A DNA stretch of 64,000 bases from Latrodectus hesperus (GCA_037975125.1 CM075853.1:88114859-88178858), one strand, 5' to 3'; shown: positions 53,101 through 59,448, counted from the first letter of the stretch. Numbers and translations are program-made. The notes: a model not told the origin generated them from the sequence alone.

Positions 53101-55394
53101 TTGCTTTAGTTATTGTTGCTGTAGTGGCAGCTGTTGCTGGATTTGGTTTTGTGCTTTTATTAGTACTATTAGTTAGAAGGCAAGCTTCTGCTAAGGCTCC
53201 GATATCCAGGACACCTTCAGAATCAGCTTATGATAATCCAACATACAAAGTAAATATAATAATAAATTTTATATTTCCATGTGTCTAACATTTTATTAAA
53301 GTTTTAGTTTAAAAAAATGTTATGCAAATGATATTATTTTTGAAATGGTTTATGAACTTGCACATTTTTAATCAGTATTTTCTAATTCAAAATTATTTCT
53401 GTATCTTTTTTTAAATTTATTATTTTAGTTGAAGATTTTGGATTTAAAAGAAATTTTTGAAAAGGTACGCTAACAAATGTAATTTTTATTCTTTGCTTTT
53501 ATAAATTATGATTTATTATGCGTGACTTTAAATATTGTGTATTTTATATATTTATTATTATTTTTAATTAATTTAAATTCAATTTTTATGAGGCATGTTA
53601 AAGTAAAATACTTTAATTAATTTACATGGAAATGTTTGTAGATTTTTTTATACAAGTGTTTTCATATTTAATTATTAACTATTATCACACAATTCCAAGA
53701 AGTACTGTTAGAAAGAAGAATTGTAAGAGCATAAATTTTATTTGGAAAAGTAATTTCTCTGAGCATTTTATCATTAAATTATTTTAATAGATTTTTTTGG
53801 GTTTTTTATGTATTATTCCTTAATATATTTAAAAATTTTGGATTTGCTCGGTTGAATATTTTCAGGCTCTTTGATTTTCATTTTCATTATTGGAAGATAG
53901 TGAATTCAAAATTTGATCCAATCAAACATTCTGTGTGTTCATGAATGGCAATTGGGGCACATTAAATAGGTTGTGTTTGCAATGTCCACCATGTGAAATG
54001 ATACCTCTGATGATGGTAATCCAAGTCCTTTTGCTTGTTCCCTGCTTTTAAATGACAAAGATACTCCATCTTTCAAGGTGCCAGAGCCTGACTGAGGCAT
54101 GGTATTTTCCTCGAGGTCCCCAAATCGAGTACAAAGTTTATTTTACATTATCAATCGAATAGAAAGTTTGTTGTTGCAAGGTATAGATGCCCCAAAGAAA
54201 TTTTTGCCGCAGATCTCAATAGGTTAAGTCAGGCACCAATTGGTGCTCTGTTAGACAAAGTTCCATCACTTCTACCCTTTATTGTGCTGAAAAGTTGTAA
54301 AATATCATTGCAGGATTATGATAATAATAATAATTATAATTATTATAATGATAAGTATTGTAAAATTGAAACATGTAGTTCATTGCAATTTGCACCTGTG
54401 AAAAATAACACATTCTTTGAAATAATAAATCTTCAAAGAATCAACTGATAAGTTAGTAAGATGAAATGTTTTAAAGCCGAATTATGTAATTCTTTTGACT
54501 TTAAAACATTTCTCATGATAAGAGTTTAATTTTTAACATAATTGTATTTCCAAGCCAAATGACCCAAAATTAATGAGAAGTGCATTAATTAGTTTTCATG
54601 ATTTAAGCTTTACTTTTTAACTCCAACATAGCTGCTTTTCGGAAGCTCAGAAATTGTTTAAACATCATGAAGTTTTGAAATACTTTAAAATTTATATTAT
54701 CATGAAAAGGATCTAATATAATGAGATAGTAAATGGTATAAAAGTTTATAAACTGTTTGTAGAAACTAAATATTGACAAAATTGAACTTACATGGCTTAT
54801 TGATCAGTAATATAACCTTTTATAATTATAATGGAAATTCTTTCAATTATAATTATACTATTAAATTAAGGAAACTTAAAATATTGCATTATTTAGAATA
54901 TTTCTAAATGATGTAATATTTTAATAGTTTTGTGTTAATTCTTTCTCTTTTTAAAATTATTATATTTTTGTTATTGGATGTTTTTTTAACATTTAAGAAA
55001 TATTTCAATATAAATAAATCAAAGAATTTCATTTTGAAAAATTTGCATTTTTGCATTTAGTTTCTGAAACTTTTCAAAGATTTGTAATGTTTTTCTAGCA
55101 GATATTTCTGTTTATTTTTTGTGAAGTTTTATATAGATGTAGGAATGAATTGAGAAGTTTGTATATCATTTCTTTGCTGTTTTTGATATAGCAATGAGAG
55201 GAATCAACAGGAATTTTCCTTTTTTTATTTTGAATTTGTTTCTGAATGACTTACATTTTTTTATAGAAAATCACAGCTATTAAGAATTGTTGCACCGCCC
55301 ACTAATAGATTCCTATTCTTTATTCCAGACTTATGATGGTGAAAGACCAGATGACAAAATAAATGGACAGACAATGCAAACAACTCAAGCGTAG
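15537..55394 (+). CDS. Modular type I membrane receptor (FN3/VWC/WAP/EGF), 5' end missing
   Basis: Spliced gene assembled by hand from 21 exons: 15537-15682, 20809-20914, 23176-23336, 25319-25445, 26213-26446, 26711-26878, 28086-28205, 32808-33230, 35444-35689, 38478-38822, 39989-40252, 40745-41008, 41874-42113, 43668-43910, 45468-45719, 46490-46804, 47678-48028, 48567-48774, 50351-50496, 53038-53249, 55329-55394. Every junction is AG/GT and every phase matches, giving 1,545 residues from the first split codon to TAG. Order: FN3 x2, VWC, WAP, EGF, N-glycan-rich linker, VWC, FN3, VWC x5, FN3 x3, transmembrane helix, 46-residue cytoplasmic tail with NPTY. The architecture resembles the arthropod 'putative epidermal cell surface receptor'; I am fairly sure of that family but give no symbol. 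The large extracellular part is expected to bind matrix or secreted ligands, and the VWC modules could bind BMP-type ligands (inference). The signal peptide exon is not found; the first visible exon needs one preceding phase-1 nucleotide. Confidence 0.88.
17561..18642 (+). mobile_element. Mariner-like element, internally deleted
   Basis: Lies in intron 15683-20808. The left end after TA reads tgtatgagtgtcttccggaa then agtaatttt. The right end, read in reverse, is atgggtcatacagaaattaa; the two are degenerate versions of one mariner-type terminal repeat, with TA on each side (17559-17560, 18643-18644). About 1.08 kb, shorter than the usual 1.3 kb. Confidence 0.75.
17815..18546 (+). pseudogene. 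Mariner transposase remnant
   Basis: In one frame [20 protein letters not shown], then [20 protein letters not shown] matches the ...LLERYxxEGDxFLxRIVTGDETW block with the first catalytic Asp. Further on, [12 protein letters not shown] and [20 protein letters not shown] then [10 protein letters not shown] match the mariner C-terminus. Several frame breaks and a deletion between the blocks; not functional. Confidence 0.85.
20809..20914 (+). CDS. Exon: second half of FN3-1
   Basis: Acceptor ttaatag, donor AAAG|gtaatt; phase 0 in, phase 1 out. Encodes [21 protein letters not shown] and the final strand. [14 protein letters not shown] is the typical FN3 E-F turn with the conserved L-x-P-x(3)-Y. 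Splitting an FN3 domain by a phase-0 intron near its middle also occurs in FN3-2, which suggests the two arose by tandem duplication. Confidence 0.85.
20915..23175 (+). other. Intron with a perfect 13-bp hairpin
   Basis: Very AT-rich. Holds a perfect hairpin at 21626-21663 and a short tandem (gagagcaactatgatata / gagagtaactatgatata) at about 22474-22530. Nothing else seen. Confidence 0.6.
21626..21663. repeat. Perfect 13-bp inverted repeat, 12-nt loop
   Basis: TGATACCAAATAA (21626-21638) and TTATTTGGTATCA (21651-21663) are exact complements. In a random AT-rich background a perfect 13-bp stem containing five G/C pairs is uncommon; it may be a MITE remnant or an RNA hairpin. Confidence 0.75.
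23176..23336 (+). CDS. Exon: first half of FN3-2
   Basis: Acceptor tttttag, donor AAG|gtcagt; phase 1 in, phase 0 out. Encodes [19 protein letters not shown] then LTVVWDDF and an [10 protein letters not shown] strand, with the tryptophan and YxLEYR pattern of FN3 B and C strands. It ends NWTKVK, the same boundary as FN3-1 (EWTKID), so the two halves are homologous in sequence and in intron position. Confidence 0.87.
23337..25318 (+). other. Intron between halves of FN3-2
   Basis: AT-rich. (AT)n microsatellite at 24625-24667. A minus-strand open stretch at 24676-24909 has no recognisable features. Confidence 0.6.
24625..24667. repeat. (AT)n microsatellite
   Basis: About 21 AT units, uninterrupted. 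Confidence 0.95.
25319..25445 (+). CDS. Exon: second half of FN3-2
   Basis: Acceptor catacag, donor GCTG|gtactt; phase 0 in, phase 1 out. Encodes [20 protein letters not shown] then [33 protein letters not shown] is a clear FN3 L-x-P-x-T-x-Y motif. Because the reading frame opens and closes in phase with its neighbours, I am confident although the exon is only 127 nt. Confidence 0.86.
25446..26212 (+). other. Intron, nothing seen
   Basis: AT-rich intron between FN3-2 and VWC 1; no repeat or conserved motif. Confidence 0.6.
26213..26446 (+). CDS. Exon: VWC module 1
   Basis: Phase 1 at both ends (acceptor cttgtag, donor GAAG|gtttaa, a weak donor). Encodes a 78-residue von Willebrand factor C module: [16 protein letters not shown], then CDSRCTC, CNPRC, one single Cys, CC and a final Cys, ten cysteines in the standard spacing. 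VWC modules in secreted proteins often bind BMP/TGF-beta ligands or collagen; the ligand here is unknown. One sequon, NET. Confidence 0.88.
26711..26878 (+). CDS. Exon: WAP four-disulfide core module
   Basis: Phase 1 at both ends (acceptor attttcag, donor GAAG|gtgatt). The 56 residues hold eight cysteines in WAP order: [29 protein letters not shown]. The CCxxxCG pattern is diagnostic. Four-disulfide-core modules combined with FN3 also occur in anosmin, but anosmin lacks the VWC run and transmembrane segment seen here. No protease-inhibitor loop can be assigned from sequence alone. Confidence 0.9.
26879..28085 (+). other. Intron with a possible old repeat
   Basis: Between WAP and EGF exons. 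About 27110-27250 is less AT-rich and shares a 19-bp near match with about 9688, perhaps a decayed repeat. An 80-codon open reading frame here has no recognisable domain. Confidence 0.5.
28086..28205 (+). CDS. Exon: EGF-like module
   Basis: Phase 1 at both ends (acceptor tttgcag, donor TTGG|gtaagg). Forty residues with six cysteines: [14 protein letters not shown], then [12 protein letters not shown], then GC. The CGPNAxC opening and CxCxxGYxGNP close are the insect-style EGF repeat seen in matrix proteins. It lacks the Asp/Asn-x-Asp/Glu and Asn pattern needed for a confident calcium-binding call. Confidence 0.88.
29415..29770 (+). repeat. Intronic repeat, copy 1
   Basis: Matches 44395-44745 in the same orientation over about 350 bp, with shared words such as atttggctta, aaatatgattttt, gcaagttattcaatt, gaataatcaataaaatacct and atttttctaattttagt, then attttgatggctgatt and atttcccatgca-type blocks. 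Divergence is large and gaps are present. No coding content. Confidence 0.65.
30556..30821 (-). repeat. tRNA-derived SINE with a well preserved tRNA-like head
   Basis: Minus-strand head (30752-30821) begins GCCCGGTGGCTTAGTGGCAG. Its 3' GCTGGGC pairs with 5' GCCCGGT over 7 bp allowing G-U, and it has a B box GGTTCGATCC inside a CCGAG/CTCGG T stem. The interval ATCACAC resembles a Val (CAC) anticodon loop, but the anticodon stem is weak. A 195-bp body continues to about 30556, so it is a SINE, not a free tRNA gene. Confidence 0.7.
31075..31215 (+). repeat. SINE family copy 2 (body only)
   Basis: Shares ttggtccctgcttctaaatta, split here as ttggtccctgcttctaaat plus ta, then agatggcatacccactcggt and gccatcattt with copy 1 at 5680-5965 in the same order. 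The tRNA head is missing, so this copy is 5'-truncated. Confidence 0.65.
32315..32390. repeat. 26-bp tandem repeat, three units
   Basis: Unit tttgaattgaaatttagagc plus aaaaag, repeated at 32315, 32341 and 32367; the last unit is shorter and diverged. Confidence 0.8.
32808..33230 (+). CDS. Exon: Ser/Thr- and acid-rich linker, heavily N-glycosylated
   Basis: Phase 1 at both ends (acceptor tttatag, donor ACAG|gtaagt); 141 residues with no cysteines. Rich in S, T, E, D and N, with nine N-x-S/T sequons (for example NST, NET, NLS, NDS, NAS, NGT, NTS), so it is probably an extended, sugar-coated spacer between the N-terminal EGF and the second VWC module. No domain is recognised. As a symmetric exon between two long introns it could be skipped without changing frame; no direct evidence of skipping. 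Confidence 0.82.
33499..33582 (-). pseudogene. C-terminal end of a mariner-like transposase
   Basis: Minus-strand frame reads [20 protein letters not shown] then GEHTEHL and a stop. This matches the ...RLDxCRxTxGxHIEHL-stop ending of one arthropod mariner-like transposase group. Sequence further 5' on the minus strand (to about 34030) is less AT-rich and may be the decayed rest of the element; ends were not found. Confidence 0.6.
34132..34178. repeat. (AT)n microsatellite
   Basis: About 23 AT units. Confidence 0.95.
35444..35689 (+). CDS. Exon: VWC module 2
   Basis: Phase 1 at both ends (acceptor ctttta g, donor GAAA|gtaaat). Encodes [31 protein letters not shown], a single Cys, DDACC and a final Cys: ten cysteines, a complete VWC. 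NIT is a sequon. It is the closest relative in this gene of VWC module 1 (shared DGC, CDxRCTC and C-x-PRC blocks). Confidence 0.9.
35690..38477 (+). other. Intron with (TA)n
   Basis: AT-rich, 2.8 kb. (TA)n microsatellite at 37101-37172. The tyrosine/isoleucine ORFs on both strands here are artefacts of it. No exon candidate. Confidence 0.6.
37101..37172. repeat. (TA)n microsatellite
   Basis: About 36 TA units followed by tacatacatatg. Confidence 0.96.
38478..38822 (+). CDS. Exon: FN3-3
   Basis: Phase 1 at both ends (acceptor tttttag, donor GCTG|gtatgt). A whole FN3 domain in one exon of 115 residues, unlike the split FN3-1 and FN3-2. Motifs: [51 protein letters not shown]. The opening [10 protein letters not shown] resembles [10 protein letters not shown] of FN3-4, pointing to a common origin of these two. 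Confidence 0.88.
38823..39988 (+). other. Intron, nothing seen
   Basis: AT-rich intron between FN3-3 and VWC 3. Confidence 0.6.
39989..40252 (+). CDS. Exon: VWC module 3, with a second in-frame donor
   Basis: Acceptor atttacag. Ten cysteines: [34 protein letters not shown]. Two donors keep phase 1: C|gtaaga after 40210 and A|gtaaat after 40252. The inner one matches the donor consensus better. The outer one adds 14 residues ([14 protein letters not shown] plus the split codon). The exon is drawn to the outer donor; which is used cannot be decided from sequence. Confidence 0.85.
40253..40744 (+). other. Intron, nothing seen
   Basis: Short intron between VWC 3 and VWC 4; its 5' end is 40211 if the inner donor is used. 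Confidence 0.6.
40745..41008 (+). CDS. Exon: VWC module 4
   Basis: Phase 1 at both ends (acceptor atttcag, donor AGGC|gtaagt). Ten cysteines, but the usual adjacent CC is replaced by CNC in [13 protein letters not shown]. Opens [20 protein letters not shown] then [10 protein letters not shown]. The WELEDG and CPYVVCNDT segments are shared with VWC module 7, so the two form a subfamily within the gene. Confidence 0.87.
41009..41873 (+). other. Intron, nothing seen
   Basis: AT-rich intron between VWC 4 and VWC 5. Confidence 0.6.
41874..42113 (+). CDS. Exon: VWC module 5
   Basis: Phase 1 at both ends (acceptor atcttag, donor AATG|gttagt). Eighty residues with ten cysteines: [49 protein letters not shown]. 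Standard VWC length. The frame is open upstream of the acceptor for about 180 nt, which is not thought to be coding. Confidence 0.87.
42114..43667 (+). other. Intron, nothing seen
   Basis: AT-rich intron between VWC 5 and VWC 6, ending in a long T tract before the acceptor. Confidence 0.6.
43668..43910 (+). CDS. Exon: VWC module 6
   Basis: Phase 1 at both ends; the acceptor follows a 12-T tract and cag, and the donor is CCTA|gtaaga. Ten cysteines: [44 protein letters not shown]. One sequon, NVT. Module spacing between the second and third cysteine differs slightly from modules 1-3 (LPCGTRC). Confidence 0.87.
43911..45467 (+). other. Intron with A-run and intronic repeat copy 2
   Basis: Contains an A-rich run at about 44116-44157 and the second copy of the repeat at 29415-29770. 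Between VWC 6 and VWC 7. Confidence 0.6.
44395..44745 (+). repeat. Intronic repeat, copy 2
   Basis: Same orientation and order of blocks as 29415-29770: atttggctta, gaaatatgatttt, acaagttattcaatt, ccaataaaatacttttattt, ttctaaattttagtat, gtattttgatagctaatt, cccatgcagttttaagttgc. Probably two insertions of one old element, or a segmental duplication inside the gene. Confidence 0.65.
45468..45719 (+). CDS. Exon: VWC module 7, two cysteines short
   Basis: Phase 1 at both ends (acceptor cttgtag, donor TCAG|gtatac). Resembles VWC 4 ([17 protein letters not shown]) but has only eight cysteines. The DGC of other modules is DGN, and the first Cys of the CNC/CC pair is Leu in [10 protein letters not shown]. 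An even loss of two suggests one disulfide is absent, not that the module is decaying, because the rest of the fold motifs and the frame are intact. Confidence 0.86.
45720..46489 (+). other. Intron with nested inverted repeats
   Basis: Between VWC 7 and FN3-4. From about 45760 to 46170 the words ttttacc and ggtaaaa recur in both orientations, forming a fold-back structure centred near 46110. Confidence 0.6.
46053..46166. repeat. Nested inverted repeat (fold-back)
   Basis: Outer arms CTAGATTTTAC (46053-46063) and GTAAAATCTAG (46156-46166); inner arms GTCTTGGTAAAA (46070-46081) and TTTTACCAAGAC (46118-46129). Both stems are perfect, so a long interrupted hairpin can form. Likely core of a MITE-type element whose ends are unclear. 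Confidence 0.7.
46490..46804 (+). CDS. Exon: FN3-4
   Basis: Phase 1 at both ends (acceptor tttatag, donor GAAG|gtaatt). One complete FN3 of 105 residues: [51 protein letters not shown]. Two sequons (NST, NTT). Begins the three consecutive FN3 domains that stand between the VWC run and the membrane. Confidence 0.88.
46805..47677 (+). other. Intron, nothing seen
   Basis: AT-rich intron between FN3-4 and FN3-5, with a short repeated word (atgatcagtaataaatatt / atcagtaataaatatta) near 46935-46990. Confidence 0.6.
47678..48028 (+). CDS. Exon: FN3-5 with a Thr-rich lead
   Basis: Phase 1 at both ends (acceptor attacag, donor AAAG|gtatta). Starts with a run of threonines ([11 protein letters not shown]), probably an O-glycosylated hinge, then an FN3: [50 protein letters not shown]. 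117 residues. Confidence 0.88.
48029..48566 (+). other. Intron, nothing seen
   Basis: AT-rich intron between FN3-5 and FN3-6. Confidence 0.6.
48567..48774 (+). CDS. Exon: first part of FN3-6
   Basis: Phase 1 in (ctttag|AG), phase 2 out (AAAAA|gtaagt, a strong donor). Encodes [20 protein letters not shown] through [21 protein letters not shown] across the junction is the FN3 E-F motif. This FN3 is the only module here interrupted by a phase-2 intron. Confidence 0.85.
48775..50350 (+). other. Intron (phase 2), nothing seen
   Basis: AT-rich intron splitting FN3-6. Confidence 0.6.
50351..50496 (+). CDS. Exon: end of FN3-6 and juxtamembrane stalk
   Basis: Phase 2 in (tttttag|A), phase 1 out (AATG|gtaaga). 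Completes the FN3 with [20 protein letters not shown] then a short Asn/Ser/Glu-rich stalk with one sequon, NIS, before the membrane exon. Phase 2 plus 146 nt restores phase 1, which supports both boundaries. Confidence 0.84.
50497..53037 (+). other. Intron with an unexplained ORF
   Basis: Between the juxtamembrane exon and the transmembrane exon. Mostly AT-rich; 52200-52722 is distinctly less so and contains the hydrophobic ORF described separately. Confidence 0.6.
52420..52722 (+). pseudogene. Hydrophobic ORF in intron, possible relic of a membrane-protein gene
   Basis: Open for 100 codons with two hydrophobic stretches ([12 protein letters not shown] then [20 protein letters not shown] then [13 protein letters not shown]) and a basic end ([14 protein letters not shown]). 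It sits on the + strand inside a receptor intron, has no ATG-plus-donor structure that would join the receptor, and does not match a family I can name. It could be a retroposed or decayed piece of a multi-pass membrane protein; chance is also possible. Confidence 0.3.
53038..53249 (+). CDS. Exon: transmembrane helix and proximal cytoplasmic tail
   Basis: Phase 1 in (tttgcag|GT), phase 0 out (AAA|gtaaat). Residues about 21-46 of the exon are a hydrophobic helix, [20 protein letters not shown] and following LLVLLV, stopped by RRQ, so the receptor is type I with the tail inside. The tail ends [19 protein letters not shown] is an NPxY motif, which binds PTB-domain adaptors and can drive endocytosis; the Tyr residues could be phosphorylated (family knowledge, not shown here). 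Confidence 0.9.
53429..53464 (+). CDS. Candidate 36-nt cassette microexon in the tail
   Basis: A pyrimidine-rich tract ending tattttag precedes 36 nt open in the required phase 0, followed by AAG|gtacgc. It would add [12 protein letters not shown] between YDNPTYK and TYDGE, changing the context of the NPTY motif. Inclusion or skipping both keep the downstream frame. There is no homology support, and a 36-nt match of this sort can occur by chance in an AT-rich intron. It is not counted in the 1,545 residues. Confidence 0.35.
53935..54295 (+). repeat. SINE family copy 3, interrupted
   Basis: gaaatgatacctctgatgat, then ttgcttgttccctgctttta and a block around ggtgccagagcctga match copy 1. After an extra segment of about 120 bp (roughly 54095-54215) the tail resumes with caattggtgctctgttagac, then ccatcacttctaccctttat, corresponding to copy 1 at 5915-5945. 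Confidence 0.6.
55329..55394 (+). CDS. Last coding exon: C-terminal tail and stop
   Basis: Acceptor tattccag, phase 0. Encodes [20 protein letters not shown] then A and TAG at 55392-55394. Together with the previous exon it makes a cytoplasmic tail of about 46 residues with no kinase or other domain. It contains another Tyr right after the junction (KTYDGE). It does not end in a recognised PDZ ligand. Confidence 0.85.
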   Translation, partial: TYDGERPDDKINGQTMQTTQA

Positions 55395-56662
55395 CCATTA
55401 GTGTCCTCTAGAGTTTAATTTAAATGATTGAGTGATGAGTTAATGAACTTTTCATTGTACAGCAGTAAAATTTATTTTGATGTGTGAAAATACAGTGGTG
55501 AATTTTTGAAACTGTATCACACTGACTTTCCTAATGACTTTTGAAATTGAAGCGATTAAAAAGCTTCTGACATACTTTAATTCTTTTTAATATTCAAGTC
55601 AAAATTTATTTGTGTATTTCTGTGTTTGAAGCTTTTAGCAAAATACACTGTATTTAAAGGCAGTGTGATTATATTTTCAGTCCTTTAGTGTCATGTTAGT
55701 TAAATATGTTCAATGCATCTTAAAAATATTTATTTTAATATTTTCTGCAGAAAAGGATTGCTTTTTGAGTATGATAAATATCTTATTTGACAGAGATCCT
55801 AAAATTACTTCTTAAAAGTACTAAATTGTAAATAAGTTGTTGAGAGATATCAATCATGTTGTAGTTGAACATTATATTTTTAATGATCTTGTTGGTTATA
55901 ACCTAAATAATCAAATTTCTAAAACTTGCTTGTTACAATCTAATCTCCTTTTTTGCCTATTGTAATACTCTCTTTTGAAGAGAAATTTGTGATATTTTGC
56001 TCAAAAGTATATAGTGTACAAAATTTATAAAAATTTTTAAGAAGATTGTAAAAAGTTTTTTATTTCTTTAAATATAAACACAAATTTTTCGAGACTGTAT
56101 GGTGATAAAATGTTTATTTAATTTTTGTGTTGCTCTATGTTTGAATCTGTTATTTAATGTTATTGCGTTTGTAAAAATAGACTTTATTATGTTTAAATTT
56201 GTTGTTTTTATTTTCATTGCTATTTTTTTCAATTCTTGAATGTTTTGAATAATCCTTTTGTTTTAATATTTTTAAATTAAATAATTTTTTTAATAAAAGC
56301 ATTTATGATGATTTTTCTTACTTTTTAGCTCATTTGATATAAAAGGAATTAATTTCATGTAATATGTATAGAATAAAAGTGTTTTATCTTTAAGTGTAGA
56401 TCACTGAAGGTAGAATTGTTATACAAATGAAAATTATGGCTCTTTCAAAACGATAGTTTTGATTGTATTATAAATTGTATAGTGAGAGATATATAAATAT
56501 ATATTTTTATATACTTGTGTTACAGAAGCACTATTTTTCTGAAACCTGTGAAGTACTTTTATAATGAAATATTGAATATTTTTATAAGTAAGCATGTTTG
56601 TATATAGTAAAAATATTTCTTATATAATTAAATCTCTTACAAGATTTGATATAAAGAATAAA
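55395..56662 (+). other. 3' untranslated region of the receptor gene (approximate)
   Basis: AT-rich sequence after the stop with no conserved ORF. AATAAA polyadenylation signals lie at 56292-56297, 56372-56377 and 56657-56662; the real end is one or more of these. Extent is inferred from the signals only. Confidence 0.55.
56292..56297 (+). terminator. Candidate polyadenylation signal AATAAA
   Basis: First canonical AATAAA downstream of the receptor stop codon, about 0.9 kb after it, in an AT-rich setting. Others at 56372 and 56657 are equally canonical, so alternative ends are possible. Confidence 0.4.
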
Positions 56663-56799
56663 AAAATTTTGCAAAAATGAGTTTTTATTATTTATTCAAC
56701 ACTCTATTTCAATTTCTTAAAATGTTTATTGTGATCTTATAAGAAAGCAGCAGAATACCTTAACATTAGGCATTCAGCTACTCCACACAGATTAGCTTT

Positions 56800-58190
56800 A
56801 GGGGTGCATTTATACTAAATGCAAGGTTTAATTTAAATATAAGTAGCATATTTATTGAGCTACAGCCAAATGTCCTGCGTACCATGCATAGGCATATGTA
56901 AAGGGCAAAATAATAAAATTCCTGTTGCAGAATTTTTGTCCAGAAAAATTTCTTTTGTGATAAATATATGTATTTTATTATACATCACAGTAAAGGCAAC
57001 ATATAGAGTTTTATACAGTTTTATTAGTTTTCCTGGTAAAGAGGTACACTCACAGATAGAAATCGAAACAGATATGAAGGTATTTTTCTTCAAAAATTTA
57101 TTCCTTTTATTAAATAAAGGGAACAGGTTTAGGCATGTTTTTTCATACTAAATTAACCAGTTAATTTTAACACAGATAAAATATTAAGTACTCTGTCAAG
57201 TGCATTGGCATGAAGAAGGAGAAAAAAAGACATTTTTCATAATATAAGTCCATGAGCAATATTTTGATTGTGGTAAATGCTTCACACACACACACTCTGA
57301 TGTATCAAGTTTTATGCACTTTAATAAGTTTCTGGGAGAGATTTATTTGATATTACCAATAGATACCCTTTAAACATATAACAGACCAGATATAAAGCTG
57401 TTTTTCTGCAAAAAATTTTTTTTATAAAATAAATATAATAGATTATAAAATAATAGATTTAATTATATATTATAGAAAATAAATATAATAGATTAATTAT
57501 AAAATAAATATAATAGAACCTTTGGAACAGCCAATAAGTTTAACAAAATTTTGATTTTACTTTGCAGCGGCGCTAATTTCTTTTCATAATGTTTGTCCAT
57601 GAATAGCCTTTATGTACGCATGGATTTGAAATTTTTTCCTATCATTCAGATGTGTTTTTTTCCTCCAAAAATTATTTTTTTTTAAATGCATAGAATAGTT
57701 TTAAGGGTGAATGTTGTACTAAATGCGCTCATCAAGTTTAGCTTTTTTTAAATTATAAATAGCTGTTTGAATTTTGCACACATTTCAGTCAAGTGCATCG
57801 GCGTATATAAAAGAAAAAAATAACATGCCTCGTCCGTAATTTTTGTTCACGAGAAATTGTTTGTGATAAATGCCTTTTTATATCACAGTAAAGGCTGTTT
57901 ACTAAGTCCAATGAAGCTTTTTCTTCCGAAGAGGTATTTATAATAAAAAAAACTAGCTGGACTATTTTTTCAGGAGTGTATTTTAAACTAAACGTAGCTA
58001 TTATATTTTTAATGCAAATTGTTTGAACTGCATAGAAGCACAAATTTCTAATTCCTGTGCTCAAGGTAAAAATTGTAAAGGATAAAATAAACATTTTTTC
58101 AAGAATTTCTGTTGATAGGAGATATTTGTGATAAATGTCAATATAACTTGTATTTTATGAATGTATTCTAATAAATTTCCCCCTCCCCAG
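56800..58190. repeat. Degenerate tandem-like repeat field, left part
   Basis: Recurring blocks in the same order and orientation: actaaatgc; gtcaagtgcat then ggcatgaagaa or a variant; tttttgtccatgag or a variant; tgtgataaatgc; atatcacagtaaaggc; ttttattagttttcc. Copies are seen at about 56810-57110, 57180-57420, 57590-57930 and 57970-58170, all diverged and of unequal spacing. No coding sequence. Confidence 0.6.
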
Positions 58191-59445
58191 AGGATCTGAT
58201 GTGTGCGGCTTGAAAGCACAAACCATCTTCTTAATGGGCTTGCATGGTACTTTGCTCGATAGCATTTTGTGCCACAGCCTCAAACCCATGAACTCTTAGT
58301 TCCAATAAATTGGGTCGCCCACTTTATTTATAAAGTCAGACAAACCTTTATGGAGCAAAGATGTAACTCTTTAGTATTGATGATTCTTAAAGTGGTAAAA
58401 CGAATGGAGGCATTACACTCAAAAATGATGTGATGCGCCGACTCATCATTCTTAAGTCATTTCCTACAATTAGGGTCTTGAACGAGTCCCATAGTATGGA
58501 GATGTTTCCTGAAATGATAGTGTTCAGTGATGAAGTCTACGATGATACGTATCTTCGCCCTAGAACAACTAAGAATTTCGGAGGCAACATTCGCCGATGA
58601 TCTAGCAATCATACTTTTGGTGTGCTTTTAACCAGAAGTGTTAAACCAAAATTTATTCATCTTCTGCTTTTCCCATTTCAGTAGGGTACATTTTGTGGTC
58701 TTCATGTTGATACCACAAAAAGATTCCACACCAATAGGGTTAGAAGACGAGCCCTGATTTGCAGTTCATCCGCCTTTTCATTACCTTCAATCCCCACGTG
58801 TCCTGGCACCCAAAATAGGGAAACATTATTATTGGTTGCCAGTTCCTTAAGAAGGTTTCTACATTCCAGGACAATCCTAGATTTGACTTGGGAAGAATTA
58901 ATGGCGTTTAAGGCAGCTTGACTGTCACTACAAATTAGAATCCGCTTCCCATGTTAGCCTTTTCTAATATTTAATAAAAGACTGCCAATAGTGACAAGAA
59001 CTTCAACTTAGAATACAGTGGTATACTTCCCAAGGCCCCTAAAGAGGTTGTCACTTGGTGATATCCCATGCACTCCAAGTCCAGAGAGGTTATCCTTTCC
59101 AGATCTGTCCGTAAACCAGAACCTTTTCTCAGACTTCGCTCTAAATTTGCATTGCATTTCTCCCTTTCACTTCTCTCTCACAAAAAGCAAAGCTGTTTGA
59201 AAGACCAAAAAGAGAATGCAATAAGGAATCAGTACAAACAATGGCAATTGATGCATGTTAAATTAGGGGATTCTTTTTGACATTAATGTGAACTCTTTTG
59301 CTTGAATTCAGTAATTTAATATCCTTCGTAAAAGGCCAAATTATTGCAGAAAACTTCCGCAAGTTCAAATTTGGAGAATGACATGGAACCCACACGTGGA
59401 TATTTAATTGAGTAATTGCCACTAAAAGGTTCCGCACCAATAGGG
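58190..59445 (-). mobile_element. LINE fragment A: RNase H and C-terminal region
   Basis: Minus-strand reading gives TTVFQAEVLVTIGSLLLN, then ILICSDSQAALNAINSSQ, VKSRIVLECRNLLKELATNN and FWVPGHVGIEGNEKADEL, the E, D and HxGxxGNExAD motifs of the RNase H domain in I/R1/jockey-type LINEs. Downstream (58200-58700) DESAHHIIFEC fits the usual C-terminal Cys/His tail. Several stops; dead. Target of no known function here. Confidence 0.85.
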
Positions 59446-59448
59446 TTA
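59446..59448. other. TTA target site duplication, left
   Basis: TTA directly before the Harbinger element; repeated at 60705-60707. Three-base TTA/TWA duplications are typical of PIF/Harbinger. Confidence 0.85.

Larger units (their letters stand above)
53250..55328 (+). other. Last intron, with candidate microexon and SINE
   Basis: 2.1 kb between the transmembrane exon and the last exon. It contains the candidate microexon at 53429-53464 near its 5' end and SINE family copy 3 at 53935-54295. Confidence 0.6.
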
